This document shows, piece after piece, positions 16,530-23,637 of a DNA stretch of 64,000 bases. A program made the position numbers and the translations under genes. This stretch comes from Streptomyces sp. SAI-135 (GTDB lineage: Bacteria; Actinomycetota; Actinomycetes; Streptomycetales; Streptomycetaceae): assembly GCF_029893805.1 (NCBI RefSeq), contig NZ_JARXYP010000002.1:1364001-1428000 (forward strand), in the 5' to 3' direction. Numbering within the stretch: position 1 is the first letter of the stretch; every line of letters starts with the position of its first letter. Under the pieces are notes generated by a model. It did not search any database and was not told where the DNA came from. It saw nothing but the letters and a program-made list of their open reading frames with translations.

Positions 16530-18095
16530 TCAGGCCCCGACCAGCGGCGAGCCGGTCGGGGTCCGCAGGGGCGCCGCCAGTTCCGCGAGCGCCCGTTCCA
16601 GTCCGTGCAGATGGGCCAGCGCGGGTTCCCCGGCGGGAGGGGCGTCCGCCACCGGGAGGTCCCTGCCGTCGGTGAGCGCCTCCACCGCGCCCTCCACCCG
16701 TCGGCACGCCGTGGTCAGGCGGGTGTCGTGCGAGGCCTCGGGATCGGCCGCGACGGTGACCAGGCCCCGGATCTCCCGGGCGCAGTCGTCCAGCAGGGCC
16801 AGGACGCGGCGGGCGCGGCGCTTGCGGGCCGACACGGGGTGGAGGGGGTGGACCAGCGGGGCGACCGAGAGGCGGACCCGGCCGAGCAGCTGCTCCAGTT
16901 CCGCGACGCGGCCGGCCGGGTCGGCGCCCGGTACGCCCGCGAGACGGGCGGCGGCCTCGGCGGTGCAGGCGTGGACGCAGCGCAGGGCACGCTGGATCCA
17001 GGCGTCGGTGACGCTGTGGGTGGTGATCGGCAGGACGAACAGCACCGCCAGGACGGCCCCGACCGCGCCGACGCCGGTCTCCGCGAGCCGCAGCGCCAGC
17101 AGGCCGGGGTCCAGGACGCCGAGGAGGCCGTAGAGGAGCTCGGCGAGCAGGGTGACCCACAGCATCATCCACGTGTACGACACGGCGGCCGTGTAGAAGA
17201 TGCCGAAGACGCAGACGGCGACGAGGACGGCCGTGGGCGCCGGTGCCCCGTGCAGCGGTACGGCGACGAGCAGTCCGAGGCCGATGCCGATCACCGTGCC
17301 GAGGACGCGGCGGAAGCCGCGCACCAGGGTCTCGCCGCGTGAGGCGGTGTTCACGAAGATCCACCAGGTGGCGCCGACGGCCCAGTACCAGCGCTGTCCG
17401 GAGACCAGCTGGCCTACGACGAGGGCGAAGCCCGCACCCGCCAGGGCCTGCACCGCCTGACGGGTGGTCGCGCGGGCGAGGCCGGTGCCGGCGGGAGGGG
17501 CGGGCACCGGGGCCGGGGGAAGCCGGCGCTCGTAGCACCACAGGCCGAAGCGGACCGCGGCGGCGGTGAGCACGGACAGCAGGACGGCGGCGTACAGCTC
17601 GGGCAGCCGGTCGGTGGTCGCGTGCAGGAACTGCGCCACGAAGAACGTCATGAACGCGAAGACGCCGAGGCTGTGCCCGCGCGGGCCCCAGCGCCGGGCG
17701 TACACGCCCGCGCCGACCACGGCGAGGAAGATGAGGTCGCGGGCGACGGGCTGGTCGTGGAGCTCGGCAGCGGCGGTGAGCACGGGGAGGCCCACGGCGG
17801 GCAGCAGGGCGGTGGTGAGCGCCTGCTGCTCGACGGTGGCATCGGTGACGGTGAACAGGGCGAGCAGCGCGGCGAGACCGCCGGTGACGGCACCGGCGAG
17901 CGAGTGGCCCGCGAGGCCGCACACCACGACGGCGAGTCCGATCCCGAGCACCGCCCGCGCGGCGAACCGCAGCCGCACCCGGCCCGGGTCCGGCGCCACG
18001 AACACCCTCTTCAGCACGTACCGCCCCCTGATTCCCTCGGACACCGGCATGGAAAAGGCGCCGCGGGGGTTCCGCAGCGCCATCGACGGGCTCAT
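16530..18095 (-). CDS. FUSC-family membrane transporter
   Basis: A 521-residue membrane protein with two blocks of hydrophobic helices (about residues 40-190 and 225-370) and a long soluble C-terminal part rich in Arg and Leu. The second block begins with WYWAVGATWWIFVNTASRGETLVRGFRRVLGTVIGIGLG, the hallmark of the FUSC/aromatic acid exporter (AaeB/YccS) family. Such proteins export aromatic acids or related compounds. The ATG at 18095 is taken; the ATG at 18083 is another choice. It is divergent to an Lrp/AsnC regulator, so substrate-responsive control is plausible. Confidence 0.87.
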   Translation of the reverse strand: MSPSMALRNPRGAFSMPVSEGIRGRYVLKRVFVAPDPGRVRLRFAARAVLGIGLAVVVCGLAGHSLAGAVTGGLAALLALFTVTDATVEQQALTTALLPAVGLPVLTAAAELHDQPVARDLIFLAVVGAGVYARRWGPRGHSLGVFAFMTFFVAQFLHATTDRLPELYAAVLLSVLTAAAVRFGLWCYERRLPPAPVPAPPAGTGLARATTRQAVQALAGAGFALVVGQLVSGQRWYWAVGATWWIFVNTASRGETLVRGFRRVLGTVIGIGLGLLVAVPLHGAPAPTAVLVAVCVFGIFYTAAVSYTWMMLWVTLLAELLYGLLGVLDPGLLALRLAETGVGAVGAVLAVLFVLPITTHSVTDAWIQRALRCVHACTAEAAARLAGVPGADPAGRVAELEQLLGRVRLSVAPLVHPLHPVSARKRRARRVLALLDDCAREIRGLVTVAADPEASHDTRLTTACRRVEGAVEALTDGRDLPVADAPPAGEPALAHLHGLERALAELAAPLRTPTGSPLVGA

Positions 18096-18129
18096 TGCAG
18101 CATCCTCGGCACTGTCGGCTCAAGCGAGG

Positions 18130-18158
18130 TCGAATATGCTGGGCCATTGGTATATCGA
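18130..18158. promoter_or_regulatory. Imperfect palindrome in the FUSC-Lrp divergent region
   Basis: TCGAATAT and ATATCGA form an AT-rich, slightly imperfect inverted repeat around GCTGGGCCATTGGT, in an otherwise very GC-rich 123-bp divergent region. Lrp/AsnC proteins bind such imperfect AT-containing palindromes, so this is a candidate operator. The evidence is limited to sequence symmetry. Confidence 0.35.
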
Positions 18159-18218
18159 AGGCGGTCCCGGAGCGGCCGTCGGCGGGCCAAAGGACCATGC
18201 ACGAGGAGGCCGTACGCC

Positions 18219-18695
18219 ATGGCCGTGGACGCACTCGACACCCGCATCCTGCGGCTGCTGCTGGAACAGCCGCGGACGAGCGTGCGGGAGTACGCGCGGA
18301 TCCTCGGGATCGCCCGGGGCACCCTGCAGGCGCGGCTGGACCGCCTGGAGCGGGACGGGGTGATCACCGGTTCGGGGCCCTCGCTGTCACCGGCCGCGCT
18401 CGGTCATCCGGTGCTGGCCTTCGTGCACATCGAGGTGACCCAGGGGCGGCTCGACGACGTGGGGGACGCGCTGGCGGCCGTGCCGGAGATCGTCGAGGCG
18501 TTCTCGATCGCGGGCGGCGGGGATCTGCTGACGCGGGTCGTGGCGCGGGACAACGCGCATCTGGAGGACGTGATCCAGAAGGTGATCAGCCTGCCGGGCG
18601 TGGTGCGCACGCGCACCGAGGTGGCGCTGCGGGAACGGGTCGCGTACCGGCTGCTGCCACTGGTGGAGTCGGTCGGGCGCACGACCCGCGGTTGA
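18219..18695 (+). CDS. Lrp/AsnC-family regulator
   Basis: A 158-residue protein. An N-terminal winged helix (LDTRILRLLLEQPRTSVREYARILGIARGTLQARLDRLERDGVITG) is followed by the ligand-binding RAM/AsnC domain (LAFVHIEVTQGRLDDVGDALAAVPEIVEAFSIAGGGDLLTRVVARDNAHLEDVIQKVISLPGVVRTRTEVAL). The family senses amino acids or related small molecules as octamers. GAGGAGG lies nine bases upstream of the ATG at 18219. It probably controls the divergent FUSC exporter. The HAD gene begins 21 bp after its stop and may be in the same transcript. Confidence 0.92.
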   Translation: MAVDALDTRILRLLLEQPRTSVREYARILGIARGTLQARLDRLERDGVITGSGPSLSPAALGHPVLAFVHIEVTQGRLDDVGDALAAVPEIVEAFSIAGGGDLLTRVVARDNAHLEDVIQKVISLPGVVRTRTEVALRERVAYRLLPLVESVGRTTRG

Positions 18696-18715
18696 TCTTT
18701 GCCATCCTGGACGCC

Positions 18716-19405
18716 ATGAGCAGGCTCAGCGGCACAGCGGTCATCTTCGATCTCGACGGAACGCTCGTGGACAGCGAGCCGAACTACTACGAAGCGGGTC
18801 GGCGGACCCTCGCCGAGCACGGCGTCCCGGACTTCACCTGGGCCGACCACCAGCGGTACGTCGGGATCAGTACCCGGGAGACGGTGACGCGGTGGAAGTC
18901 GCTGTACGGGCTGCGGGCGTCCGTGGCGGAGCTGCTCGCGGACAAGAACCGGCGCTATCTGGAGCTGGCCCGCACCGCCACCCGCGTGTACCCCGAGATG
19001 CGGAAGTTCGTGGAGCTGCTCGCCGGTGAGGGCGTGCCGATGGCCGTGGCCTCGGGGTCCTCGCCGGAGGCCATCGACGCGATCCTGGCCGGGACGGGAC
19101 TCGACGCGTATCTGCGGACGACCGTCTCGGCCGACGAGGTCCCCCACGGCAAGCCGGCGCCGGACGTCTTCCTGGAGGCGGCCCGCCGGCTCGGTGCGCG
19201 GCCGGCCGACTGCGTGGTCCTGGAGGACGCGGCTCCCGGCGCCGCGGCCGCGCACGCGGCGGGGATGCGCTGCATCGCGGTCCCGTACGTCGCGGCCCAG
19301 GCGGACGCCCCGGAGTTCGCCCGGGCCGGTCTCCTTCTGCGGGGCGGCCAGGAGGAGTTCACGGCGCGGACGGCTCATGAGTGGCTGCTGCGGGGAGCCG
19401 GCTGA
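18716..19405 (+). CDS. HAD-family phosphatase (beta-phosphoglucomutase-like)
   Basis: A 229-residue soluble HAD hydrolase of subfamily IA. Motif I is AVIFDLDGTLVDSEPNYYEAG (two catalytic Asp), motif II is VASGSS, motif III is the Lys in HGKPAPDVFLEAARRLG and motif IV is VVLEDAAPGAAAAHAAGMRCIAVP. A helical cap lies between motifs I and II. Such enzymes dephosphorylate sugar or other metabolite phosphates. The exact substrate cannot be read. It follows the Lrp-type gene closely, suggesting co-transcription. Confidence 0.88.
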   Translation: MSRLSGTAVIFDLDGTLVDSEPNYYEAGRRTLAEHGVPDFTWADHQRYVGISTRETVTRWKSLYGLRASVAELLADKNRRYLELARTATRVYPEMRKFVELLAGEGVPMAVASGSSPEAIDAILAGTGLDAYLRTTVSADEVPHGKPAPDVFLEAARRLGARPADCVVLEDAAPGAAAAHAAGMRCIAVPYVAAQADAPEFARAGLLLRGGQEEFTARTAHEWLLRGAG

Positions 19406-19808
19406 CCGTGGGGCCCCGGGCCGGTGGGGGTCCGGGCGGGGGCTTACAGCCGGTGCGGCTCGGTGGCCCGCGTGGCGAGGTGACGGGGTGACGGGGTGAC
19501 GGTGACCATGGCACCCGGCTCAGCGGTGCGGGGTGGGAGCCGTCCCGGGGCGCGACACCTGGGCGGGGTCGACTCCGGCGTGGCCAACCCGGTGCGTTCC
19601 GACGGCACTTCACTGCTCGACGAGATCTGGAACCGGGGCGCCCTTCGCCACCAGGACCGCACTCGGCACCCGGGTGCGGTCGACGGCAACTCCTGGATGA
19701 CGGCCGGGCTGCTCACCCCGGCGAACGGCCGGACGGTGCTGGCACGGCGCAGCGGGCGACGTACGTCCCCTGACCCCACCGGGCGCACTCGCCAGGGTCA
19801 CCGGTGCC
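19406..19808. other. About 400 bp without a supported gene
   Basis: No confident gene is seen between the HAD gene and the convergent FBP gene. The start holds a short direct repeat (GGTGACG three times around 19480-19505). A plus-strand frame at 19496-19825 has no ribosome site and overlaps the FBP gene. A stretch of it (LLDEIWNRGAL ... WMTAGLLTPANGRTVLARR) looks protein-like and could be a decayed remnant, but no family was recognised. Confidence 0.5.
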
Positions 19809-20306
19809 TCATGCGGCGCCCGTGACCCTGGCGACGAAGGCTGCCAGGTTCGTCACCGTCCGCCGGATCTTCTCCTCGACGGTGAGCGTCTCGTGCAGTC
19901 GCGCGCCGGGGCCCGCGTCCCGCTTCCCGCGCACGTACAGCGAGCAGGCCAGGTCGTCGCACATGTACGCCCCGACCGAGTTGCCCTGCTGCCCGGCCTT
20001 GCCCGCCCGCGGGGCGACCATCAGGCAGACACCGCCGGAGTGGGTGGTCAGGCACATCGAGCACATGCTGCGGCGCGCCTGTCCGGAGCCTGCGGTCGAG
20101 CCGCGCAGCGCGAGGGCCGTGGGCCGCCCCTCCAGGACGGTCACCAGGTAGGCGCGGTCGGGGGCCTGCGGATCGCGCCAGCCGAGGTAGTCCAGGTCTT
20201 CCCACGGCCGGTCCGCCAGGTCGCGCGGCACCGACAGCCGCTTCGCCTCGCCCTTGGTGCAGTTCACGAAGGCGGCACGTATCTCTTGCTCGGTCAGCGG
20301 TTCCAT
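19809..20306 (-). CDS. FBP-domain protein (EF-G-binding, FusB-like zinc finger)
   Basis: A 165-residue protein. An N-terminal helical part (LTEQEIRAAFVNCTKGEAKRLSVPRDL) is followed by a treble-clef zinc site: CSMCLTTHSGG and, further on, MCDDLACSLYVRGK give four Cys. This is the FBP/FusB-type C-terminal fold. FusB-like proteins bind elongation factor G, free stalled ribosomes and can give fusidic acid tolerance in firmicutes; the actinobacterial members are little studied. It is divergent to a TetR gene, with a perfect palindrome 15 bp upstream of its start, so it is probably part of the TetR regulon. Confidence 0.85.
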   Translation of the reverse strand: MEPLTEQEIRAAFVNCTKGEAKRLSVPRDLADRPWEDLDYLGWRDPQAPDRAYLVTVLEGRPTALALRGSTAGSGQARRSMCSMCLTTHSGGVCLMVAPRAGKAGQQGNSVGAYMCDDLACSLYVRGKRDAGPGARLHETLTVEEKIRRTVTNLAAFVARVTGAA

Positions 20307-20320
20307 AACTCCACGCTAGA

Positions 20321-20341
20321 TTGCCTAAATGCTTTAGGCAA
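20321..20341. promoter_or_regulatory. TetR operator palindrome
   Basis: TTGCCTAAA and its exact complement TTTAGGCAA are separated by TGC (20321-20341). This AT-rich 21-bp palindrome lies between the divergent FBP gene (start 20306) and the TetR gene (start 20377) and is the obvious binding site for that repressor. Confidence 0.85.
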
Positions 20342-20376
20342 ACGCATAATCGACTCTGGCAAACGAGAGGACGGTT

Positions 20377-20946
20377 ATGGCACGGGTGGGGCTGACCACG
20401 GAGCGACTGGTCCGGGCAGGCGCGGAGCTGGCCGACGAGGTGGGCTTCGAGCACGTCACCGTCTCGGAGCTCGCCCGCCGGTTCGACGTCAAGGTCGCGA
20501 GTCTGTACTCGCACGTGAAGAACTCGCAGGACCTCAAGACCCGGATCGCCCTGTTCGCCCTGGAGGAGCTCGCCGACCTTGCCGCCGACGCGGTGGCCGG
20601 ACGGGCCGGCAAGGACGCCCTGACCGCCTTCGCGAACGTCTACCGCGACTACGCCCACGCCCACCCGGGCCGTGCCGCGGCCGCCCGGCTGCAACTCGAC
20701 CCGGAGACCGCGGCCGCCAGCGCGGGCGTCCGGCACGCGCAGATGACGCGGGCCATCCTGCGCGGCTACGACCTGCCCGAACCCGACCAGACCCACGCCG
20801 TACGGCTCCTCGGCAGCACCTTCCACGGCTACGCGAGCCTGGAGGGGGCAGGCGGGTTCAGCCACAGCTCCCCCGACTCCGAGGAGTCCTGGACGCGGAT
20901 CCTGGACGCCCTCGACACGCTGTTGCGCAACTGGCCGACCCGCTGA
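20377..20946 (+). CDS. TetR-family repressor with WHG domain
   Basis: A 189-residue protein. The TetR helix-turn-helix is at about residues 8-55 (RLVRAGAELADEVGFEHVTVSELARRFDVKVASLYSHVKNSQDLKTRI), followed by an all-helical ligand domain with the WHG signature region (RLLGSTFHGYASLEGAGGF). A perfect palindrome precedes it. An SGNH hydrolase gene starts 17 bp after its stop, so the likely regulon is itself, the hydrolase and the divergent FBP gene. The ligand is unknown. Confidence 0.93.
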   Translation: MARVGLTTERLVRAGAELADEVGFEHVTVSELARRFDVKVASLYSHVKNSQDLKTRIALFALEELADLAADAVAGRAGKDALTAFANVYRDYAHAHPGRAAAARLQLDPETAAASAGVRHAQMTRAILRGYDLPEPDQTHAVRLLGSTFHGYASLEGAGGFSHSSPDSEESWTRILDALDTLLRNWPTR

Positions 20947-20963
20947 CCGACAGGCTGAGGAAC

Positions 20964-22133
20964 ATGCCCGACTGGATCACCACCCCCGTCATCGCCGACC
21001 TGCTGCGCGGTGCCCTCGACGTGGAACACACCGAGCACGGGGTGCTGCCGCACCGGCTGCCCGCCCGGGCCCGCGCCCAGAACACCGACGACCAGCTCGC
21101 CATGGCCGAGTCCCAGCCCTCCGGCGTACGGCTCGTCTTCCGCACCCGGGCGACGGCGGTGGAGCTGGACGCCCTGCCGACCAAGCGGGCCTACGTGGGC
21201 GCGCCGCCCCGCCCGCACGGTCTGTACGACCTGGTCGTCGACGGGCGTCCGGCCGGGCAGGGCAGCGTGCGCAGCGGCAACGTCATCACCGTCGACATGA
21301 CCGAGGGGACGTCCGAGGTCCGGCCGGGGGTGCCCGGCACCGTCCGGTTCGACGGGCTGTCCGCAGACCTCAAGGACGTCGAGATCTGGCTGCCGCACAA
21401 CGAGACGACCGAGCTGATCGCCCTGCGCACCGACGCGCCCGTCGAGCCCGCGGCGCTCAGTGACCGGCGGGTGTGGCTGCACCACGGCAGCTCCATCAGC
21501 CACGGGTCCGACGCGGCGAGCCCCACCGGCATCTGGCCCGCGGTCGCCGCGTCACTGGGCGGCGTGGAGCTGGTCAACCTGGGCCTCGCCGGAAGCGCGC
21601 TGCTCGACCCGTTCACCGCGCGGGCCGTGCGGGACACCCCGGCCGACCTCATCAGCCTCAAGATCGGCATCAACATCGTCAACCACGACCTGATGCGGCT
21701 GCGCGCCTTCGGCCCGGCGGTCCACGGCTTCCTCGACACGGTCCGCGAGGGCCACCCGGACACGCCCCTGCTGGTCGTCTCGCCCATCCTGTGCCCGATG
21801 CACGAGGACACGCCGGGGCCCTGCTTCCCGGACTTCAGCGAGATGGGCGAGGGCCGGCTGCGGTTCAGGACCCTCGGCGACCCGGCGGAACGCGCGAGCG
21901 GGAAGCTGACCCTCCAGGTCATCCGCGAGGAACTGGCCCGGATCGTGAAGCAGCGGGCCGCCGACGACCCCCACCTGCACTACCTCGACGGGCGCGAGCT
22001 GTACGGCGAGCAGGACTCGGCGGAGCTTCCGCTCCCGGACGACCTGCACCCGGACGCGGCGACGCACCGGCGCATCGGAGAACGGTTCGCCGGGGTCGCC
22101 TTCGGGGCCGACGGGGCGTTCGCCGGCGCCTGA
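20964..22133 (+). CDS. SGNH/GDSL-type hydrolase
   Basis: A 389-residue protein. The first 170 residues form a beta-rich domain (VRLVFRTRATAVELDALPTKRAYVG ... VRFDGLSADLKDVEIWLPHNE), as in SGNH enzymes with an N-terminal jelly roll. The catalytic part has block I with Ser in HHGSSISHG, block II in LGLAGSALLDP, block III in LKIGINIVNH and block V DDLHPDAATHRRIGERF with the Asp-His pair. It lacks a signal peptide and is probably an intracellular esterase or lipase. It sits 17 bp behind the TetR gene and should share its control. Confidence 0.87.
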   Translation: MPDWITTPVIADLLRGALDVEHTEHGVLPHRLPARARAQNTDDQLAMAESQPSGVRLVFRTRATAVELDALPTKRAYVGAPPRPHGLYDLVVDGRPAGQGSVRSGNVITVDMTEGTSEVRPGVPGTVRFDGLSADLKDVEIWLPHNETTELIALRTDAPVEPAALSDRRVWLHHGSSISHGSDAASPTGIWPAVAASLGGVELVNLGLAGSALLDPFTARAVRDTPADLISLKIGINIVNHDLMRLRAFGPAVHGFLDTVREGHPDTPLLVVSPILCPMHEDTPGPCFPDFSEMGEGRLRFRTLGDPAERASGKLTLQVIREELARIVKQRAADDPHLHYLDGRELYGEQDSAELPLPDDLHPDAATHRRIGERFAGVAFGADGAFAGA

Positions 22134-22283
22134 GACGCCGGGCCGGCACCTGGTCCCGGGGCGAGCGCGTCGCCAGGACAGCCGGGAGCGCGCAGCCGGG
22201 AAATCACCACCGCGCGGCCACTGGCAGCGCATAGCCCACGGCCACGCGGCAAGGTCCGTCCAGGCTTCCGGCCCACAGGGCTC

Positions 22284-22315
22284 CCGGGCCACCGGGCCAC
22301 CGGGCCACCGGGCCA
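22284..22315. repeat. Octamer tandem repeat
   Basis: Four consecutive copies of CCGGGCCA lie just before the stop of the LysR-like gene, within about 190 bp that hold no supported gene. Confidence 0.9.
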
Positions 22316-22325
22316 CCGCGGAAGG

Positions 22326-23120
22326 CTAGCCCCGGCGCTTCGGCTTGCCGCGGCGCGTGCCGGTGCCCTTGGAGCCGCCGGACGTGCGGGAGCCGCCGCG
22401 GGCGCCCCTGGCCCCGCCGGAGGATCCCCGGCCCGTGCCCTTCCCGGTGCCCGCCGGCTTGCGGCCGCCGCTCCTCTCGGGGCGTTGCCCGCGCTCCGGC
22501 TCGGGCTGGGCGCGGCCACGTGAGCTGTTGACGGTGCGGCCCCGGACGATGCCGATGAAGTCCTCGACCAGGTCCGTTGTCGCGTCCTCCCGCCAGGACA
22601 AGGCGATGCCGGACTGCGGGGCGTCGGTGAGCGGGCGGTAGGTGAGGTCGCGGCGGTGGTGGAGGCGGGCCAGGGACTGGGGGACCACGAGGACGCCGAT
22701 GTTCGCAGCCACCAGCTCGATCGCGTCCGCCGTGGTGGCCGGGCGTTCGAAGGCCGGCTCCCCGGGCGGCCGCTCCCAGCCGATGACGTCGTCGAGGGGG
22801 TGGAGGACGACCTCGTCGGCGAGGTCCTCCAGCGTGACCTCCTCGGCCGCCGTCACCACGTGGTCCTTGGGGACGACGACCACCGTGGTCTCGGTGTAGA
22901 GGGGGATCGCGCTGAACACCGTACGGTCGACCGGCAGCCGTACGAAGCCCGCGTCCGCGGCTCCGTCGCGCAACACGTCGGAGGCCTCGGCGGCGGTCAC
23001 CTGGAGGAGCTGGAGGGGGGTGTCCGGCAGACGCTCGTTCCAGATCCGCACCCACTTGGCGGGCGTCACCCCGGGGACGTACGCGAGCCGGAAGGAGGGG
23101 GATACTGGCGAGTCTGTCAC
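22326..23120 (-). CDS. LysR substrate-binding-domain protein without HTH, basic tail
   Basis: A 264-residue protein containing only the effector-binding part of LysR regulators: FRLAYVPGVTPAKWVRIWNERLPDTPLQLLQV, then DAGFVRLPVDRTVFSAIPLYTETTVVVVPKDH, then AANIGVLVVPQSLARLHHRRDLTYRPLTD. There is no N-terminal winged helix. The last 60 or so residues are a disordered Gly/Arg/Lys/Ser tail that could bind nucleic acid. The start is the GTG at 23120, only 58 bp from a divergent DUF5997 gene, a pairing typical of Streptomyces. DNA binding through the tail or through a partner is inference. Confidence 0.85.
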   Translation of the reverse strand: MTDSPVSPSFRLAYVPGVTPAKWVRIWNERLPDTPLQLLQVTAAEASDVLRDGAADAGFVRLPVDRTVFSAIPLYTETTVVVVPKDHVVTAAEEVTLEDLADEVVLHPLDDVIGWERPPGEPAFERPATTADAIELVAANIGVLVVPQSLARLHHRRDLTYRPLTDAPQSGIALSWREDATTDLVEDFIGIVRGRTVNSSRGRAQPEPERGQRPERSGGRKPAGTGKGTGRGSSGGARGARGGSRTSGGSKGTGTRRGKPKRRG

Positions 23121-23178
23121 GCGGCAAGGTTACCCACTGTGGTCGGAGGTCTCGTGCGCGGCCGATAGTCTGGACTGC

Positions 23179-23562
23179 ATGACGTCGCACCAGAGCACCC
23201 AGACGATGAAGCCCGCCACCGCGGCGAAGAAGCTGGGTGTGTACCTTCCTGCCACCCCCGCCGAGTTCCAGGAGGGTGTCGTCTCGCGCGCCGAGTTCAA
23301 CGAACTCCAGGCGAACCCGCCCCAGTGGTTGCAGGACCTGCGACGCAACGGCCCGCACCCCCGCCCGGTCGTCGCCGCGCGGCTGGGTGTCTCCATCGCC
23401 GGTCTCGCCCGCGGCGGGGTCACCGAGCCGCTGACGACCGAGCAGATCGAGGCGCTGCGGGAAGAACGGCCCGAGTGGCTGGAGAAGGAGCGCGCCACGC
23501 AGGCCGAGGTCCGCAAGGAGGCGGCGCGCATCAAGGAGAAGAAGCAGGGCCAGGAGTCCTGA
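23179..23562 (+). CDS. DUF5997-family protein
   Basis: A 127-residue cytoplasmic protein: KPATAAKKLGVYLPATPAEFQ, a middle part PPQWLQDLRRNGPHPRPVVAARLGVSIAGLARGGVTEPLTTEQIEAL that looks like a small helix-turn-helix, and a highly charged helical end (RATQAEVRKEAARIKEKKQ). This matches the actinobacterial DUF5997 family of unknown function. It is divergent from the LysR-like protein that lacks a DNA-binding domain, which raises the possibility that the two work as one regulator. No clear ribosome site precedes the ATG at 23179, so the mRNA may be leaderless. Confidence 0.82.
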   Translation: MTSHQSTQTMKPATAAKKLGVYLPATPAEFQEGVVSRAEFNELQANPPQWLQDLRRNGPHPRPVVAARLGVSIAGLARGGVTEPLTTEQIEALREERPEWLEKERATQAEVRKEAARIKEKKQGQES

Positions 23563-23637
23563 CCCCGGGGGCCGTCCGAGTCCGGGCCCCCGAAAACTCC
23601 GGTGCGCCAGGTCGAACGCCTCTGCGACCATTCCGGC

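Noticed and set aside
19496..19825. Possible 109-residue plus-strand gene
   Set aside because: No ribosome site, overlaps the FBP gene end, unusual composition; at most a remnant, so it is described only as gene-free sequence.
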